From Megalopta genalis (Eukaryota; Arthropoda; Insecta; Hymenoptera; Halictidae): a DNA stretch of 64,000 bases. The stretch is taken from assembly GCF_051020955.1 (NCBI RefSeq), contig NC_135018.1, forward strand, positions 6,800,939 to 6,864,938, in the 5' to 3' direction. The position numbers and the translations under genes are program-made. The notes under the pieces are model-generated. The model was not told the origin of the DNA, did no database searches, and saw only the letters and a program-made list of their open reading frames with translations. Positions 11,272 to 22,328 of the stretch are shown here, one piece after another. Each line of letters starts with the position of its first letter. Position 1 is the first letter of the stretch.

Positions 11272-12386
11272 TGCGGCAACTCCCGTTGATGTCCAACCAC
11301 TCGTTCAGAATGCCGTTCAGCCGCACGTTCCAGCATTCCCTCGGAAGTAAAGGGACGTTTTAAATTCCGTTCAATCGTTTGTGTTTTTTGAGAGCTTAAT
11401 TTATTGAGAGCTTCCATCTCTAGAGCTCTGGTCACCGTAGCTCTAAGAGATGTAAGACTTTCATATCTCAACATTCTCTTCATCTCTTCATTGGCCAACG
11501 CCGTCACAAACTGAGATGCGGCCAAACGATCCCGAACATCCATTGGACATTCAGAGAAAGCACATTGCGCCAGCCTCTCAATCTCCGTGGCCAATGCAGA
11601 AATTGACTCCCCTTGCCGCTGTTTATAATTTTGAAAAAGAACGTAATTTAGCTTCGAAAAGTTTTTTTGACCAAACCGAAACTCGATTGCCGAAACTATT
11701 TCTTTGAAGTCGAAATACTTATCGGCGGGAAGAGAAGTCAGTACTCCTCGAGCCGGACCATCCAACGAAGCAATTAAAGCCGCAGCTTTCTTTGCTTCGT
11801 CCCAGCCATTTACATTCGCGACCATTTCAAATTGAATTCGGTACTCATCCCATGACGTGGAACCGTCATAACGTGTCGGCTTCACGGAATATCCTAATCC
11901 AGTTTCGAAGCGTGTAGATTCACGACACGCAGGCAAGGATGGCACCGACTGTGAAGCAAATACAGGAACACTCGGAGCAAAAGGTACACTCGCGTTATAT
12001 ACACTATTAACATTATTTACAGCAGTGCCCGCACTATTTACACGCGCCTCCGAGTGTTCCACAGACGAGAATGCCGCAGAATTTAAGAGAGAATATCGCA
12101 ATGAATCCGATAGCACCTGGCATTGGTTCTCGATCCTTGCTATCCTCTCTTCCATGCGAGCCTCTCGTTCGGACGCAGCAGCCTGTTCCCGTTCCTCGCG
12201 CTGAAGCCTGTCCGCTTCCAGTCGCGCCTCGAACTGCCTCTGCTGCTCCTGCAGTTGCTCGCATAATTCTTGTCGGAGGTTTGAAAACAGGATCTCCAAT
12301 GCCGGCGTGACATTTTCGATCGATTCTTCGATCCCGGCTGAGCCCCCAATGTTACGAATTACAACACTTCTCCCGCGTCGCGGCAT
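11175..12386 (-). CDS. Ty3/gypsy Gag with CCHC zinc knuckle
   Basis: 403 codons from the ATG at 12386. The start lies inside the 5' LTR: the first twelve codons (MPRRGRSVVIRN) are LTR sequence, and the frame then runs through the primer-binding region. After these come a Gln/Glu/Arg-rich probable coiled coil (about residues 30-95), a low-complexity Ala/Ser/Val linker, a gag core with the signature SWDEYRIQFEMVANVNGW (about 175-300), and a single CX2CX4HX4C knuckle, CWSCGKKGHLQRDC, near the C terminus. Gag forms the particle and binds the RNA. Only 24 nt separate the ATG from the next plausible alternative upstream, which is not an ATG. Confidence 0.93.
   Translation of the reverse strand: MPRRGRSVVIRNIGGSAGIEESIENVTPALEILFSNLRQELCEQLQEQQRQFEARLEADRLQREEREQAAASEREARMEERIARIENQCQVLSDSLRYSLLNSAAFSSVEHSEARVNSAGTAVNNVNSVYNASVPFAPSVPVFASQSVPSLPACRESTRFETGLGYSVKPTRYDGSTSWDEYRIQFEMVANVNGWDEAKKAAALIASLDGPARGVLTSLPADKYFDFKEIVSAIEFRFGQKNFSKLNYVLFQNYKQRQGESISALATEIERLAQCAFSECPMDVRDRLAASQFVTALANEEMKRMLRYESLTSLRATVTRALEMEALNKLSSQKTQTIERNLKRPFTSEGMLERAAERHSERVVGHQRELPHCWSCGKKGHLQRDCLKKIRKETSQGNFKKSV
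11223..11229 (-). promoter_or_regulatory. Candidate -1 frameshift heptamer T_TTA_AAG
   Basis: In the gag frame (codons tgT TTA AAG) this fits the XXXYYYZ slippery pattern. It follows the last Cys codon of the zinc knuckle, and slipping back one base enters the pol frame. A second heptamer, A_AAA_AAG, lies at 11250-11256, but shifting there would cut the zinc knuckle. Which site is used, if either, is inference. Confidence 0.5.
12331..12349 (-). other. Putative primer-binding site
   Basis: Immediately inside the 5' LTR the minus strand reads TTGGGGGCTCAGCCGGGAT. A PBS usually starts TGG, complementary to a tRNA CCA end, within a base or two of the LTR. The tRNA was not identified. Confidence 0.6.
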
Positions 12387-12613
12387 TTTATTTACAATAG
12401 AGAACACGAACTATAATACAACTGAATTAGAATATGTTAGAGATCTTCGAATTAGATGGTGTTGATCGCTCGACGGTCCGATCCCGACTCTCCGATTGTC
12501 CGTTGATAAAACACCTCCGTGGCAACCCCTCTCTTCTATTTTTCTTTAAGGAGTTGCTCACAACAGGGCAGTTTCACATTACAGCGACTTGATTTGGACA
12601 AGTCGCCGTAACA
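12350..12613 (-). repeat. 5' LTR of the gypsy element (contains the gag start codon)
   Basis: 264-bp LTR identical on reading to 6903-7166. The gag ATG lies 37 bp from its inner edge. The diverged solo LTR at 20919-21181 keeps the same in-frame MPRR start. Confidence 0.95.
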
Positions 12614-12624
12614 ATATATATATA

Positions 12625-12913
12625 CATGGTGTCCTAAAATTATGGTATTTCCGGAAATATGGGGTTCCTACGATCATTTGAAGTAACATTCTCCTTTACA
12701 AAAATGTTCTCCGAGGCATCGTTAACGAGTTATTAAAGAAAAATACTAACCAATGAGAAGTGAGCTCGGCTAGCGCGAGGCGGCTGAGCCAACGAGCGCA
12801 CAAAGCCCAGTTCCGTTCATTGGCTCGGCCGCCACGCGCCAGCTGATCCCGCCTCTCATTGGTTTTTCGTTAATAACCCGTAAACGAAGCCACAATAATT
12901 TTGGGACACCCTG
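12625..12913. mobile_element. Foldback MITE with GGTGTCC / GGACACC ends
   Basis: The ends CATGGTGTCCTAAAATTATG and ATAATTTTGGGACACCCTG are imperfect inverted repeats flanked by TATA. The interior folds back: GCGAGGCGGCTGAGCC is complemented by GGCTCGGCCGCCACGCG. The form suits a Tc1/mariner-type non-autonomous element. Confidence 0.6.
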
Positions 12914-12921
12914 TATATATA

Positions 12922-13569
12922 TGATTCTCAGTAGATAATGATTATCTCCTGCGAAATATGCATTGAATCAGAGAGAAATAAAATGTATATATATATATAA
13001 AAACAGTGTGAGAGAGAGCAGAGAGTCGAATCCCAGCTCAGCTGGCGCGAGGCGGCCGAGCCAACGGCGCCAGCGGTCGAGCGGTCGAATCCCAGCTCAG
13101 CTGGCGCGAGGCGGCCGAGACAACGGCGCCAACGGTCGAGCGGTCGAATCCCAGTTCTGCTGATTGGCTCGATCGCCTCGCGCCAGCTGACCTCGCCTCT
13201 CATTGATCACTGTTTTTCGTTAATAACTCGTTAACGGTGCCTCGGAGAAAATTTTTGTAAAGGAAAAAGTTGCTTCGAATGGCCTGAGAAACCCGCCACT
13301 TTCGGGTTGCGAGACATTTTTGGGACACCCTTACTTTTGTAAATCGATGTGAAGACAAAAGAAGTATAAAACAACGCATAGGAAGATGATTATTTAATTC
13401 AAACGGAGAGCTAGTGAGCTACTAGAGTGAGCCATATATACATTTTTTTATATACACATTTATAATATATATACATTTTACATTTGTACAAATGTATATA
13501 TATACATTTTATTTCTCTCCGAATCAGTGCATATTTCGCAGGAGATAATCATTATCCATTGAGAAGCAA
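12922..13569. mobile_element. 648-bp element bounded by a 70-bp inverted repeat
   Basis: Positions 12922-12991 reappear as the reverse complement at 13500-13569 with few mismatches (shared core GATAATGATTATCTCCTGCG). Between them lie a 59-bp tandem repeat, a second right end of the GGGACACCC MITE near 13330, and a segment (13339-13432) similar to 47704-47805. Confidence 0.55.
13025..13160. repeat. 59-bp tandem repeat, about 2.3 copies
   Basis: Units start GTCGAATCCCAGCTCAGCTG at 13025 and 13084, with a shorter diverged copy at 13143. It is GC-rich and part of the foldback interior. Confidence 0.85.
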
Positions 13570-13984
13570 CTACGAATATTGATTAATGAGAACTAAGATA
13601 AGGCGAAGTCGCTCTAATCGAAAAAATTACAACGATACAAGAAACTGCACTCACGCAATCTTCATTATGCAAAATCACTTAAGTTTTGACGCTTGTTTTG
13701 CTCGACTTGGGTGATGATTATCACACAAGGATGCGGTTGCAAGCTCCCGATCGATGGAAATGATTACGATGGTGCATGGTAGAACTGAGAACTTGATAAT
13801 TTCGCGGCGACGTCGACGTTCTAGAGTACGGTGAGCCCCGCATACTGTCTCGCATGAAAACGTGCGAATAGCGTTCCGCGGGACCGTTTACGCCGGAATG
13901 CTTGATACAAATTCCGGTCACCGTCGCGCGTCGTTTTCTTATTACATGATATACCTGACTCACGGCTTGTCTTTGTCATTACAG
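13570..13984. other. Gene-free sequence before the Ig exon
   Basis: Non-coding sequence ending in a pyrimidine-rich tract and ACAG, the splice acceptor for the exon at 13985. No other feature is seen. Confidence 0.6.
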
Positions 13985-14117
13985 CGACAATGATAGCTGC
14001 GGAGGCAGTGGCAGGTGGAGTTGCTCAGTTACCGTGCGACGTGGAACCGCCGGTCTCTGGAGACAAGCTACAACTAGTTATTTGGTACAAGGGGGACGCA
14101 GACACGCCGATATACAG
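13985..14117 (+). CDS. Sidestep-like Ig receptor, exon encoding first half of Ig domain 1
   Basis: The exon is bounded by a pyrimidine-rich acceptor (CTTTGTCATTACAG) and a GTAAAT donor. It enters with 2 nt of a split codon, carries 43 full codons and leaves 2 nt (AG) that join T of the next exon to give Ser. The protein has AVAGGVAQLPCDVE, with the first Ig Cys, and LVIWYKGDADTPIY, with the core Trp. This matches the A'-B-C strand signature of the Sidestep family, transmembrane Ig receptors that guide motor axons in Drosophila. The preceding signal-peptide exon was not found, and which Side paralogue this is cannot be decided here. Confidence 0.88.
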
Positions 14118-15676
14118 GTAAATTTATGCTTGCGCCACACATCTATCCGGACCGGGAACGTTTACGCAAATTCCTATTTTCGCTGGCCGGTCATTGCGAA
14201 ACGAAAAATTACCAGCGATATTTCGTTCGCCCGTTTTTCCTAAAAGCTCTTCCTTCATTGCGCGTTCGTTCGAAAAGCAGTATAATAAGAATTGATTAAA
14301 CTGTGGAACAATTTTACGCTGCTTTTCCTGGCTAAGAAAGCTTTAAAGAAATAGTTCGTAAGAAATAGAACTGTTCTTTAACGTCGGCACAAAACAAGAA
14401 TTTGCGTAAATATTCATAAGCTACGTACATTTATCCATTTGCACGTCGCAACGAATGGAATAGGGAAGACTTTCGTTTCAGCAAACTGTTTTAGAACAGA
14501 AGGATGTTTCAACGAATGTGTTCAATTTTCTGCAAACTTCGTAATGCTTTGCTGATTGAAAAAACAATTAACGAAAGTGAATCGGAGTGAAGCGAAATTG
14601 GTAGTTCGTCTATCATAAAGGAAATTATGTCTTGTTTAATCAAATTATATTATGAAACAGAATTGCATTGTGACTTCGCAGTTTATTGTATTATATTGGA
14701 GATATTCTAATGACTATAAACGATTAGAGTTTGCAGAGAAAATTGCAAACCAAAAATCGTCCTCGGGAAATAAATCACGAATCTATTGCGCATCTTATCA
14801 TAGTGCATTGAACACTTGTCCCTACCATGATCGGCTTCGAATAGTGCAAACGAAATAACGCCATCGAAGAACAAAAATATTGGAAGGATATAAAGGTCAT
14901 AGGTCAAAAAATAGATAGATCAAAGCCATGTGAAAACCCGCGAGCCGAAAACGTCGCATAAAAACTGCAGAGCTCGATATTTCGGCCGAAGAAACATAAA
15001 AGCCAGGTTGTTTCGATGCACTGCCACGGCGACGTGTCCCGTAAAATATTTTGCGATTTTGAGCGGCTATGCATACGTACTGCACGGTGACGCGACAGAG
15101 GACGCCTCGGAGCTTTCCGTGGCCAAGGCGCGTGCCGAATGACATTTGCCGCGAGCAGACATTTTGAGAAAGTGAAACCGGGGGGATCCCCGGTGTGCTC
15201 GGATGGAATAAAAGACTGTTTTCGGCGGCTGTGGCCCTCGAAATCGGCGTTGCTCCGCGATCTTTCGCCGGCGCCGGGAGCAATTGGAATAGTTTTCGGC
15301 CTTTCAACGCGTTGAGGGAGCCACTTTGAAATTCTCCGGATAAATGCTGCATTGCGGGCAATCCACTTTCTCGCGGCATTCTTCCCATAAATTCATTTCC
15401 GACCCGGCGAATTTTACGTCTGAAATGTTGCCAGTTCGTTCCCCTCCCTCTTTATCCCCCCCCTCCCCCCTCCTTCTCTTTATCGGTGTTGTTCGTTCTC
15501 CCTGTTTGTATTTCATTATCCACGCTCCGCAGTCTTACTATATTTCGCTAATTACACTGTCGAACGTGTGTTGTAAGTAGAGGAACCCGACGAAGAGACC
15601 GAACAACGGAAACGTATTTTCTTCCGGCTATGCTCCGCGATCAGCTTAACGACCAAATAAAAATAAACGTTCTGTC

Positions 15677-15679
<3 letters not shown>

Positions 15680-15717
<38 letters not shown>
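15680..15717. repeat. (CT)n microsatellite
   Basis: Uninterrupted CT run of about 38 bp. Confidence 0.95.
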
Positions 15718-15720
<3 letters not shown>

Positions 15721-15748
15721 TGTCCGTGTTTTATCAACGATGTATTTT

Positions 15749-16200
15749 CAATAATTAATCCACGGCTTCCAGTCACCCAGTGCTCTCAGCGAAGAGTCGC
15801 TATTCGATTGGACAGAAATAAAATTGAACGCGCTGACTCGCGCGCGCGGGAATATTTTTAATAATTAATCTTTGTCGGTCCTCTGTTTCTTTTGGCCAAG
15901 AGTCGCCATTGAATTTGTTCGAAATAACATCGAAACGCTGACTCACGGATGTTTCAAATAATTAATTTCCCACCGTTGGTCTTGCGTTTCTTCTCGCGGA
16001 ACTATTTGCCCCCGATGAATTTGTTAAAAATTGGGACACCGCCTCGCGCGCGCGTTTATATTTGTATGCGATATAATTAATCTTCGATATGTTTGTTCTC
16101 ACGGCAACGAATTCCGCTGGCGAAAAATAATATCGGAACGCAGTCTCGAAATCGTGCATTATCTCATCCCGTGCATGCGAAGTTTCGACATTAAACTCGC
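15749..16200. repeat. Diverged tandem repeat, about 100-120 bp period
   Basis: About four weakly similar copies share the order AATAATTAATC ... GTTTCTT/CAGTC ... AAGAGTCGC ... GAAATAA ... AACGCTGACTC. Similarity is low and unit length varies. Confidence 0.45.
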
Positions 16201-16542
16201 TGCTGAACGGGTTCTAATGTAGTAGTGCGAGGCTATTCCAATTTCAGCTGGTAAAAATTGCAGTCTCTTGCTCTCGAAAAATAAACACGGGCCCGCTCTT
16301 TATGGACAATATAATTGAAACGCCGACTTTTTGAAGATGTGTGTTATTGCCGTTCAATGAGCACAAAGTTTCCCGGTTAAGATCGTAATCGAACGAGCTG
16401 TGCGTCAAAATGTATTTGTAATATTATTTTAAGTAACATGTTATTTTATTTCACAATTATTTCCGTGCCTACGATCACTTTTGAAATCACGATATTTTAA
16501 ACATTATCCTAAATCACATGCTATTTCATTTCAGAATTATTT

Positions 16543-16650
16543 GAGATGGTTATTTGAAATCATTATTTCAGATCATCGTGAAATAATTATTTCAGATTTT
16601 CGTGAAATAATTATTTCAGATTATTGTGAAATAATTATTTGAGATTATTA
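16543..16650. repeat. About 24-bp tandem repeat around palindrome AAATAATTATTT
   Basis: Three to four copies of GTGAAATAATTATTTCAGAT, each centred on a perfect 12-bp palindrome. Confidence 0.8.
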
Positions 16651-17439
16651 TGTGAGAAATAATTATTTATTACATTTAATATTTAATATCGCTATTTAAA
16701 ACTTATTATTTCTATCATTCATCGAAATAATTCAACTTACGAAATAATAAATTCATTATATGGAATTGCTATTATCTCAAACGGAACGACATTATTTTCG
16801 TTTACAAATAACAGTATTACATAACGATTCGAAATAAGTTGTATTTCAAATAGTTATTTCCTGGTGTCCTTTCAAATAAAATTCGCTCAAGTCTGAATCC
16901 ATGTATTCTGAAAAATACACCTGAGACATTGGAAACATTGTAATTGATCATTTACAAGCAGAAATTTACGTTAAATTCACGACGCACAAAATGACAATGC
17001 AAAATGTAAAATAATTTCGAGCAACTCTACTTTGATGTTACAAAATTATCACACTGTGACCTTAAAGAGGGAATAAGCGAAGATTTAGATCAAACTTGGA
17101 CTCGGAAAGATGATCGTTTCCTGAGAAAAGAAAACATTCGGGCAGATTTTCGCTGGCAACGCGTTAAAACGACGATCGATTCGCGTCGCCAATCCACTCG
17201 GTCGGGAAATTCCAAAGAAAGTGGGACGAAGGAAACCCGTTCACACGGTGTCAGAACCTCTGACGAGCTCGAACGATCCGCGACGTTATGCTACGCGTCC
17301 ACGTGAGCATGACTCTTTAAAGTTACGTTACTTTGATGTGTTTGTATAGCTTCGGACAACTTCGTCGCGTACGTTGATGCCACTGTTGCTCTGAGATTGT
17401 CATTATTATTTTGGTATTTCTAATTAGACTACAGATATT

Positions 17440-17682
17440 TACACATTTTTGCGCTTAGACTGCAGTGTATTTGTACATTTCTAATTAGAGTGCAGAAATT
17501 AGTACATTTGTAATTAGACTGCAGTATATTTGCGCATTTCCAATTAGATGGCGAATCTTTACGCACTGTAAAAATGATTTCAGTTAATTAGAAATATAAT
17601 CTCATAATATCCCAAAATCTTATAATATCTTCACGGTATTCTATTTCATTTACATAGCGTTTTTATAAAATCCGCAGTCTAT
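17440..17682. mobile_element. TA MITE copy with multiplied left end
   Basis: The right end ATAAAATCCGCAGTCTA (17665-17681) matches the MITE family described at 18066. The left-end motif TTAGACTGCAG is repeated three to four times at about a 31-bp spacing (17444-17560), so the left terminus seems to have amplified in tandem. Confidence 0.5.
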
Positions 17683-18065
17683 TTAAGATTATTTAGAACG
17701 TGTTGCTGGAAATTCATACCATTTTTATCTCAAGAAACGTTTTCGCTGCTTCGTTAGAATTCTGATTAGTATAATATAATTCTGATTAATATAAATCCTG
17801 CTAGATTAATTGTTAGGTATGTTTAGGTATGAACAAAAGTAGTCCGACTAATCGCTTAATCAGTGACAATGAATGCAATAGTACATTTTTCATAGCCTAT
17901 TTAATCGAAACCGATATAAGTGAAGAATTTAATTGGTCAACTGAGTGACTAATTTCGTCAAATATAAAATAGGCGCATTGTTAACTAGCTGGAAATTTAT
18001 TAAACAGAGGATGAAGTTAATCTTATGATTTTAATTATCACGTAACAGCTTACATCGATAGCAAG

Positions 18066-18243
18066 TAGATCGCGGATTTTAGGAATTTATGGTATAGAAA
18101 TGGATCATAAAATACAGTGCACTGAAAATGTTAAAATACAACACTCTGTCAACAAAAACAAAGAAATAGGATTTTTCTCGAACACCTGTTTCTTATAATT
18201 GATGCAAGATATTTTTATTTTGCATAAAGACGCACGATCTAGT
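18066..18243. mobile_element. 178-bp TA-flanked MITE, copy 2
   Basis: Left end TAGATCGCGGATTTTAGG, right end TTGCATAAAGACGCACGATCTA. The family consensus from all copies is TAGACTGCGGATTTTATGCA at one end and its complement at the other, with an ATTTTTATTTTGCAT block before the right end. TA at both edges suggests a Tc1/mariner-type target duplication. There is no coding capacity. Confidence 0.6.
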
Positions 18244-18961
18244 AACGAGAAGAAAGTCTCTAATTTATTATGCAACGTAAAGAATTTTATGCGGCAACTA
18301 AATAAATATTTCAAGTAATTCACAAATAAACGAATCATCCAACGAAGTCAACATTCGATAAATGTCTACAGCCAACATTTACAGATCTGACTAATTTATT
18401 ATAAATTTGTGGATCCGTATAAACATTTTCTTAAACTTCATCGAACTCTGTAAAACTCCTCAATAGCCTCGGACACGAGACAAACCGACCACGACTAACT
18501 CGATCTCCACTTTGCAATCCCGACGTAATTCCACTTAATCGATCCCTTGTCATTACCTTTTTTCAAAAGCAGCTCGAATTAATTGGCAGCTAGTCGGTAT
18601 CAGAAAAGAAGAACGACCAACGGGGAAACTGTGTCGGTGAAGCAGCGAGACTGATCAGAAGCTAAATCGCCAAGTCGACACTCCGCATAAGAGCAGGGAC
18701 GTCCTCGAAGGACCGGTTCCAGGGGCCCGGGGCCCCGGCCGCAAATCTCTCCGCACCCGCGGCGTTCCCCGCTACCGTGCAAACAGAAAAAAGCCTTGAA
18801 CACCTGCTCAGACGCGGCGTATAATCGCGTCGAGTGGCCCGTAAATCGCGCGATCCGATCGACCGTAGATCGTCGTCCCCCGCCCTCACCTCTCGCGCCG
18901 CGATTTTCCACGGTTTCGCCAAGAATGTGAGAAATGTTGCAGGCATTGCGTGTTTCGCGAT

Positions 18962-19483
18962 TAGACTGCGGATTATTTATGAAAAATAGAAATTGTCTGC
19001 GTTAGTTGGACGAAATAGAAACTAAATAGTAAGTTCATTCTTTCTTCGATCAGCTTAACACGATGGCTGCCGTGGGGGTCACCGGTGACCGGCACTCGAC
19101 TCGGCTACATCGCCGTAGTTAAAATATATAATTAGGGTAAACATCGATACGCATAAATTTTTAAATAATATAATATTATAATAATTGTAATTTATTACAA
19201 TGCGCCACACACGAAAAATGCATAAAACAAGTTTATACAACTAAACTTATCTGCTGTAAATAATATTTCAACATAATATGCATCGCATAATGAAAAATTC
19301 GTGTTGTCGCCTTGGGCAAGTCGCGTAAAATTCGCGCGGCAGCCAACGTGTTAATAGATTAAAAATAAGACATTTTTAAAGAGATTAAAAAAATAAGACA
19401 GTTTGAAATTCTTTGAGGCTTTCATCTACTTTAAATCGCAACCGCGTCCAATCTTGTCATAAATTCACAAAATCCGCAGTCTA
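18962..19483. mobile_element. TA MITE copy interrupted by a TTAA element
   Basis: Left end TAGACTGCGGATTATTTATG at 18962 and right end ACAAAATCCGCAGTCTA ending at 19483. The copy is split by the 300-bp element at 19055-19354, leaving a MITE of about 222 bp. Confidence 0.6.
19055..19354. mobile_element. TTAA element with GGTCACCGGTGACC palindrome (E2)
   Basis: TTAA at both edges. The ends CACGATGGCTGCCG and CACGTTGGCTGCCG (complement of the right side) differ at one base. A perfect 14-bp palindrome sits at 19077-19090. The same palindrome and flank recur at the right end of the element ending at 30278, so the two are one subfamily. It inserted into a TA MITE. Confidence 0.8.
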
Positions 19484-19883
19484 TTCGTGATACTGTTTGA
19501 ACGCCAGTCTAGAACAACACGTTAATATTGTGCCGACTGCCTTTTGTAAACGCTATTCGGTAGAATTGTATTTACCGTGAGGTTCGACTCGTTGGATCTA
19601 CTTTCGCTCGTATTTGGGTTTACAAGCACGAACAAAGTTACTCCACGGTTGCCGCTACCATCGGAATCATTATCGCGCCGTTGCATCAGGTTTTTTTGTT
19701 ACGTACAGCTACTCGCCGAAATACAGTAATTTCTCCCAAAAATGTTCGCAGGTCGGAATTGAAACCGGCAGATCGGAGAATACTAAGTCACGATTCTTTG
19801 AGCCTTGCGGCTCATTTTTATAGAAACTCGGGACAGTCGGCAAAGAAAGGCACGCTGGTGCACATTAACCCCGCAGAAACGTA

Positions 19884-20915
19884 TTAACACGGACGTGCAA
19901 AACCGGCCAAAATGTGCAGACCCGTATATATACGGTCGGCGTCGCAACTTATGTCGCTAAAATGTTCAGATTCGAATATATGCGGGCAGTAAAAATAACT
20001 TAATAAAAACCAAGGAAAACATTCAATTTATTGATATTCATCGTGTAATTCTGTATTGTAAGCTGTAAAGTTTGTTTATTTGGGATTATAAAATATGGCC
20101 TTTTAGGGTGACGCTTATAAACATCTCAGACCTGGTAATTGTTTCTATCTATCTATATCCATTATTGCGTATCTAATTAGCGTTGGCACTTTTGTGAGTT
20201 TTGTTATGACTAATTTATTTATTACTCTCCAGTTATCTCCGATCTCTTTCTATTTTTTGCTTATTCAGGAATAAAATATGCACTTTTAGGATGGCACTTA
20301 TGAACATTTAGTGTATTATTCGTGAGCAAGTCGTGAAGTTAAGTAGACGTTATCAAAGTGAATTTCTTCAAAGACAATTGTTTTTTATTTTTTAAAAAAT
20401 ATTATTAGTGTCAACATATAAAAACGTTTTTGTTTTATGGTGTATTTTTATAGAGAGTAAATTGGATTTTTAGTGTATAAAAGGTATGTTTTCTAATGTT
20501 GAAATAAGGAATGTTGGGCTATGTGCTGCACCTTGTTTTGAAATTTACCATACAAAAGAAAATTTTGAATAGTTTTAGTTTATTATATATTTTTCAGCTA
20601 ATAAATATTATTATTATATTATTACAAATTTAGGTAAAATTAAATATTTTTCAGTTTTTTTTTCGTCTCCTCCTTCCCCTTCAAAATAGTAACTGGTAAT
20701 TGAAAAACAGTACGATGGGTACAAAATTCGATCTGCAATGCGATTCAATATTCACTATAATTATTTATCCACTATTTTTATTGAATTTTTAGTAATTTTT
20801 GCATTTTTTTTACATATTTATTGAAATTAAGGTCCAAATATGTATTTTCTTAGATAAAAAAAATTGATTTTTTTTGGTCGGTTTTTTTTTTTTAAATTGT
20901 GCATTAAGGGGTTAA
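19884..20915. mobile_element. Possible large TTAA element (weak ends)
   Basis: TTAA plus CACGGACGTGC on the left and GCATTAAGGGG plus TTAA on the right. The left side has a perfect palindrome, CCGTATATATACGG, and a diverged second unit about 50 bp on. The terminal repeats match poorly, so the boundaries are tentative. No coding frame is seen. Confidence 0.35.
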
Positions 20916-20918
20916 TAT

Positions 20919-21181
20919 TGTTACGGCGACTTGTCCAAATCAAGTCGCTGTAATGTGAAACTGCCCTGTTGTGAACAACTCCTTAAAGAATAATAGAAGA
21001 GAGGGGTTGCCACGGAGGTGTGTTATCAACGGACAATCGAGTAGTCGAGAACGGACCGTCGAGCGATCAACGTTTCTAATTCAAAGATCTCTAACATAAT
21101 TGAATTGAGTTGTATTATAGTTTATGTACTTTATTGTAAATAAAATGCCGCGACGCGAGAGAAATGCAGTAATTCGCAACA
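20919..21181 (+). mobile_element. Solo LTR of the gypsy family, diverged
   Basis: A 263-bp copy of the gypsy LTR in the opposite orientation, starting TGTTACGGCGACTTGTCC and ending GTAATTCGCAACA, with ATAT on both flanks. It carries many substitutions relative to the intact element's LTRs but keeps ATGCCGCGACG in the position of the gag start. It probably arose by LTR-LTR recombination of an older insertion. Confidence 0.93.
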
Positions 21182-21774
21182 ATATGAATATATAGTAATG
21201 CTGGAATGAAAACGATGGCTTAACTCTTTTCTTTCTAATTTTTTGCCACGATTGAAAGGCAATTCGGAGGTCACGTGACGCAATTCGAAAGCAATTCAGA
21301 GGTCATATGCCAGGATTCGACGGTCATATATCTAGTACCTACCACGTACCTTGTAGCTCCGCGGTTTTTCTTACCCGACTCACATCCAACAGACCGTTTT
21401 GTGTTATTCTTCCGGGAATCGCGTCGCGTGCCGCATCGCGACACGCTTGACTGTCTCCGTCGACCCTTAGTATCGACGTAGCAATAAATTACATAGGCGT
21501 AGGACTAGACAGAGAAATTCATAGCAACCCAAAATTCGGTATTTCCGGGAGAAATTACTATATTCGGACGCCTTTTATAAAGATACATATAAGGCAGACG
21601 TCCCGATTACTGTCACAGCGTTCTTATATCTGTCATTTTAATTATTGTACTTAATAGCGAAATATGTAATTGTATAGACTGTGTCTTTACGAGTACAATT
21701 ATTGCGCTGATTTATTAGCTTCGTAACGTTAATAGAGAAATATGTAGAAACGAAAGACAATGTCTTAAGAAAAC

Positions 21775-22194
21775 TGTTGAAATTTTAGCCTCGAACAAAA
21801 ATTAATCTATAGTTTACTTAGTACTAAGATACTAAGATATCGGTTTACATTTTCGTCGGTTCCGTCAGCGGGCAACGACGGTGATGTAAACTGTATATAA
21901 TAGATACCGCGATACATCATCACCGGTACCATTAGATACACATCGTGCCCTGACTATTTGGGGATCCCAGCGTCACGTATACAATGTGAAACGCGACAAA
22001 TAAACGTCTCTGATTGGTGGATAAGACGAACCCAAGAAGGGTATAAAAGAAGCGTTTTTTCTTACCGGACTCTCAGTAGAGTTTGGTAGCTCGATCGTTT
22101 TCGCCCATATACCTTCTCTCAATAAAGGAATAAAATAAAGTCTTTTTAAGAAAAGAATTAGAATCATATTCATTTTAATCCCATAATCCCAACA
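21775..22194 (+). mobile_element. Solo LTR, second family, copy 1
   Basis: A 420-bp sequence starting TGTTGAAATTTTAGCC and ending CATAATCCCAACA, flanked by the perfect 5-bp duplication AAAAC. It contains a TATA-like GGGTATAAAAGAAG and an AATAAA signal in LTR order. Related copies are at 23651-24057 and 42322-42742. No internal region is present, so the superfamily (BEL/Pao or gypsy) is unresolved. Confidence 0.9.
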
Positions 22195-22328
22195 AAAACA
22201 TTGAAAAAAAACGTCAATTCTTTTCATATTTTTTTCTGTCATTTCAAGTAATAGCAAAATTGAAAAAATAACCATTTTAGTCGTCGTACAATAAACTAGT
22301 CGCTCTATCGTTAAAAAAGAATTGCTGC

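Larger units (their letters stand above)
6903..12613 (-). mobile_element. Complete Ty3/gypsy LTR retrotransposon
   Basis: A 5,711-bp minus-strand element: 5' LTR (12350-12613), primer-binding region, gag, pol with protease-RT-RNaseH-integrase order, a 0.7-kb untranslated segment, a short purine tract and 3' LTR (6903-7166). Both LTRs start TG and end CA in element sense. They are the same length (264 bp) and identical on reading, which implies a very recent insertion. Flanks on both sides are ATAT-rich, consistent with a short ATAT target duplication, although the low-complexity site hides its exact length. Integrase after RNaseH places it in Ty3/gypsy. No env-like frame is present. Confidence 0.96.

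Noticed and set aside
13035..13095. tRNA-like A and B box words in the 59-bp repeat
   Set aside because: The B box lacks one T, the A box starts with C, and no cloverleaf can be drawn; part of a foldback MITE.
14897..15388. 163-codon minus-strand frame
   Set aside because: No domain, low-complexity composition; lies in the intron without conserved signals.
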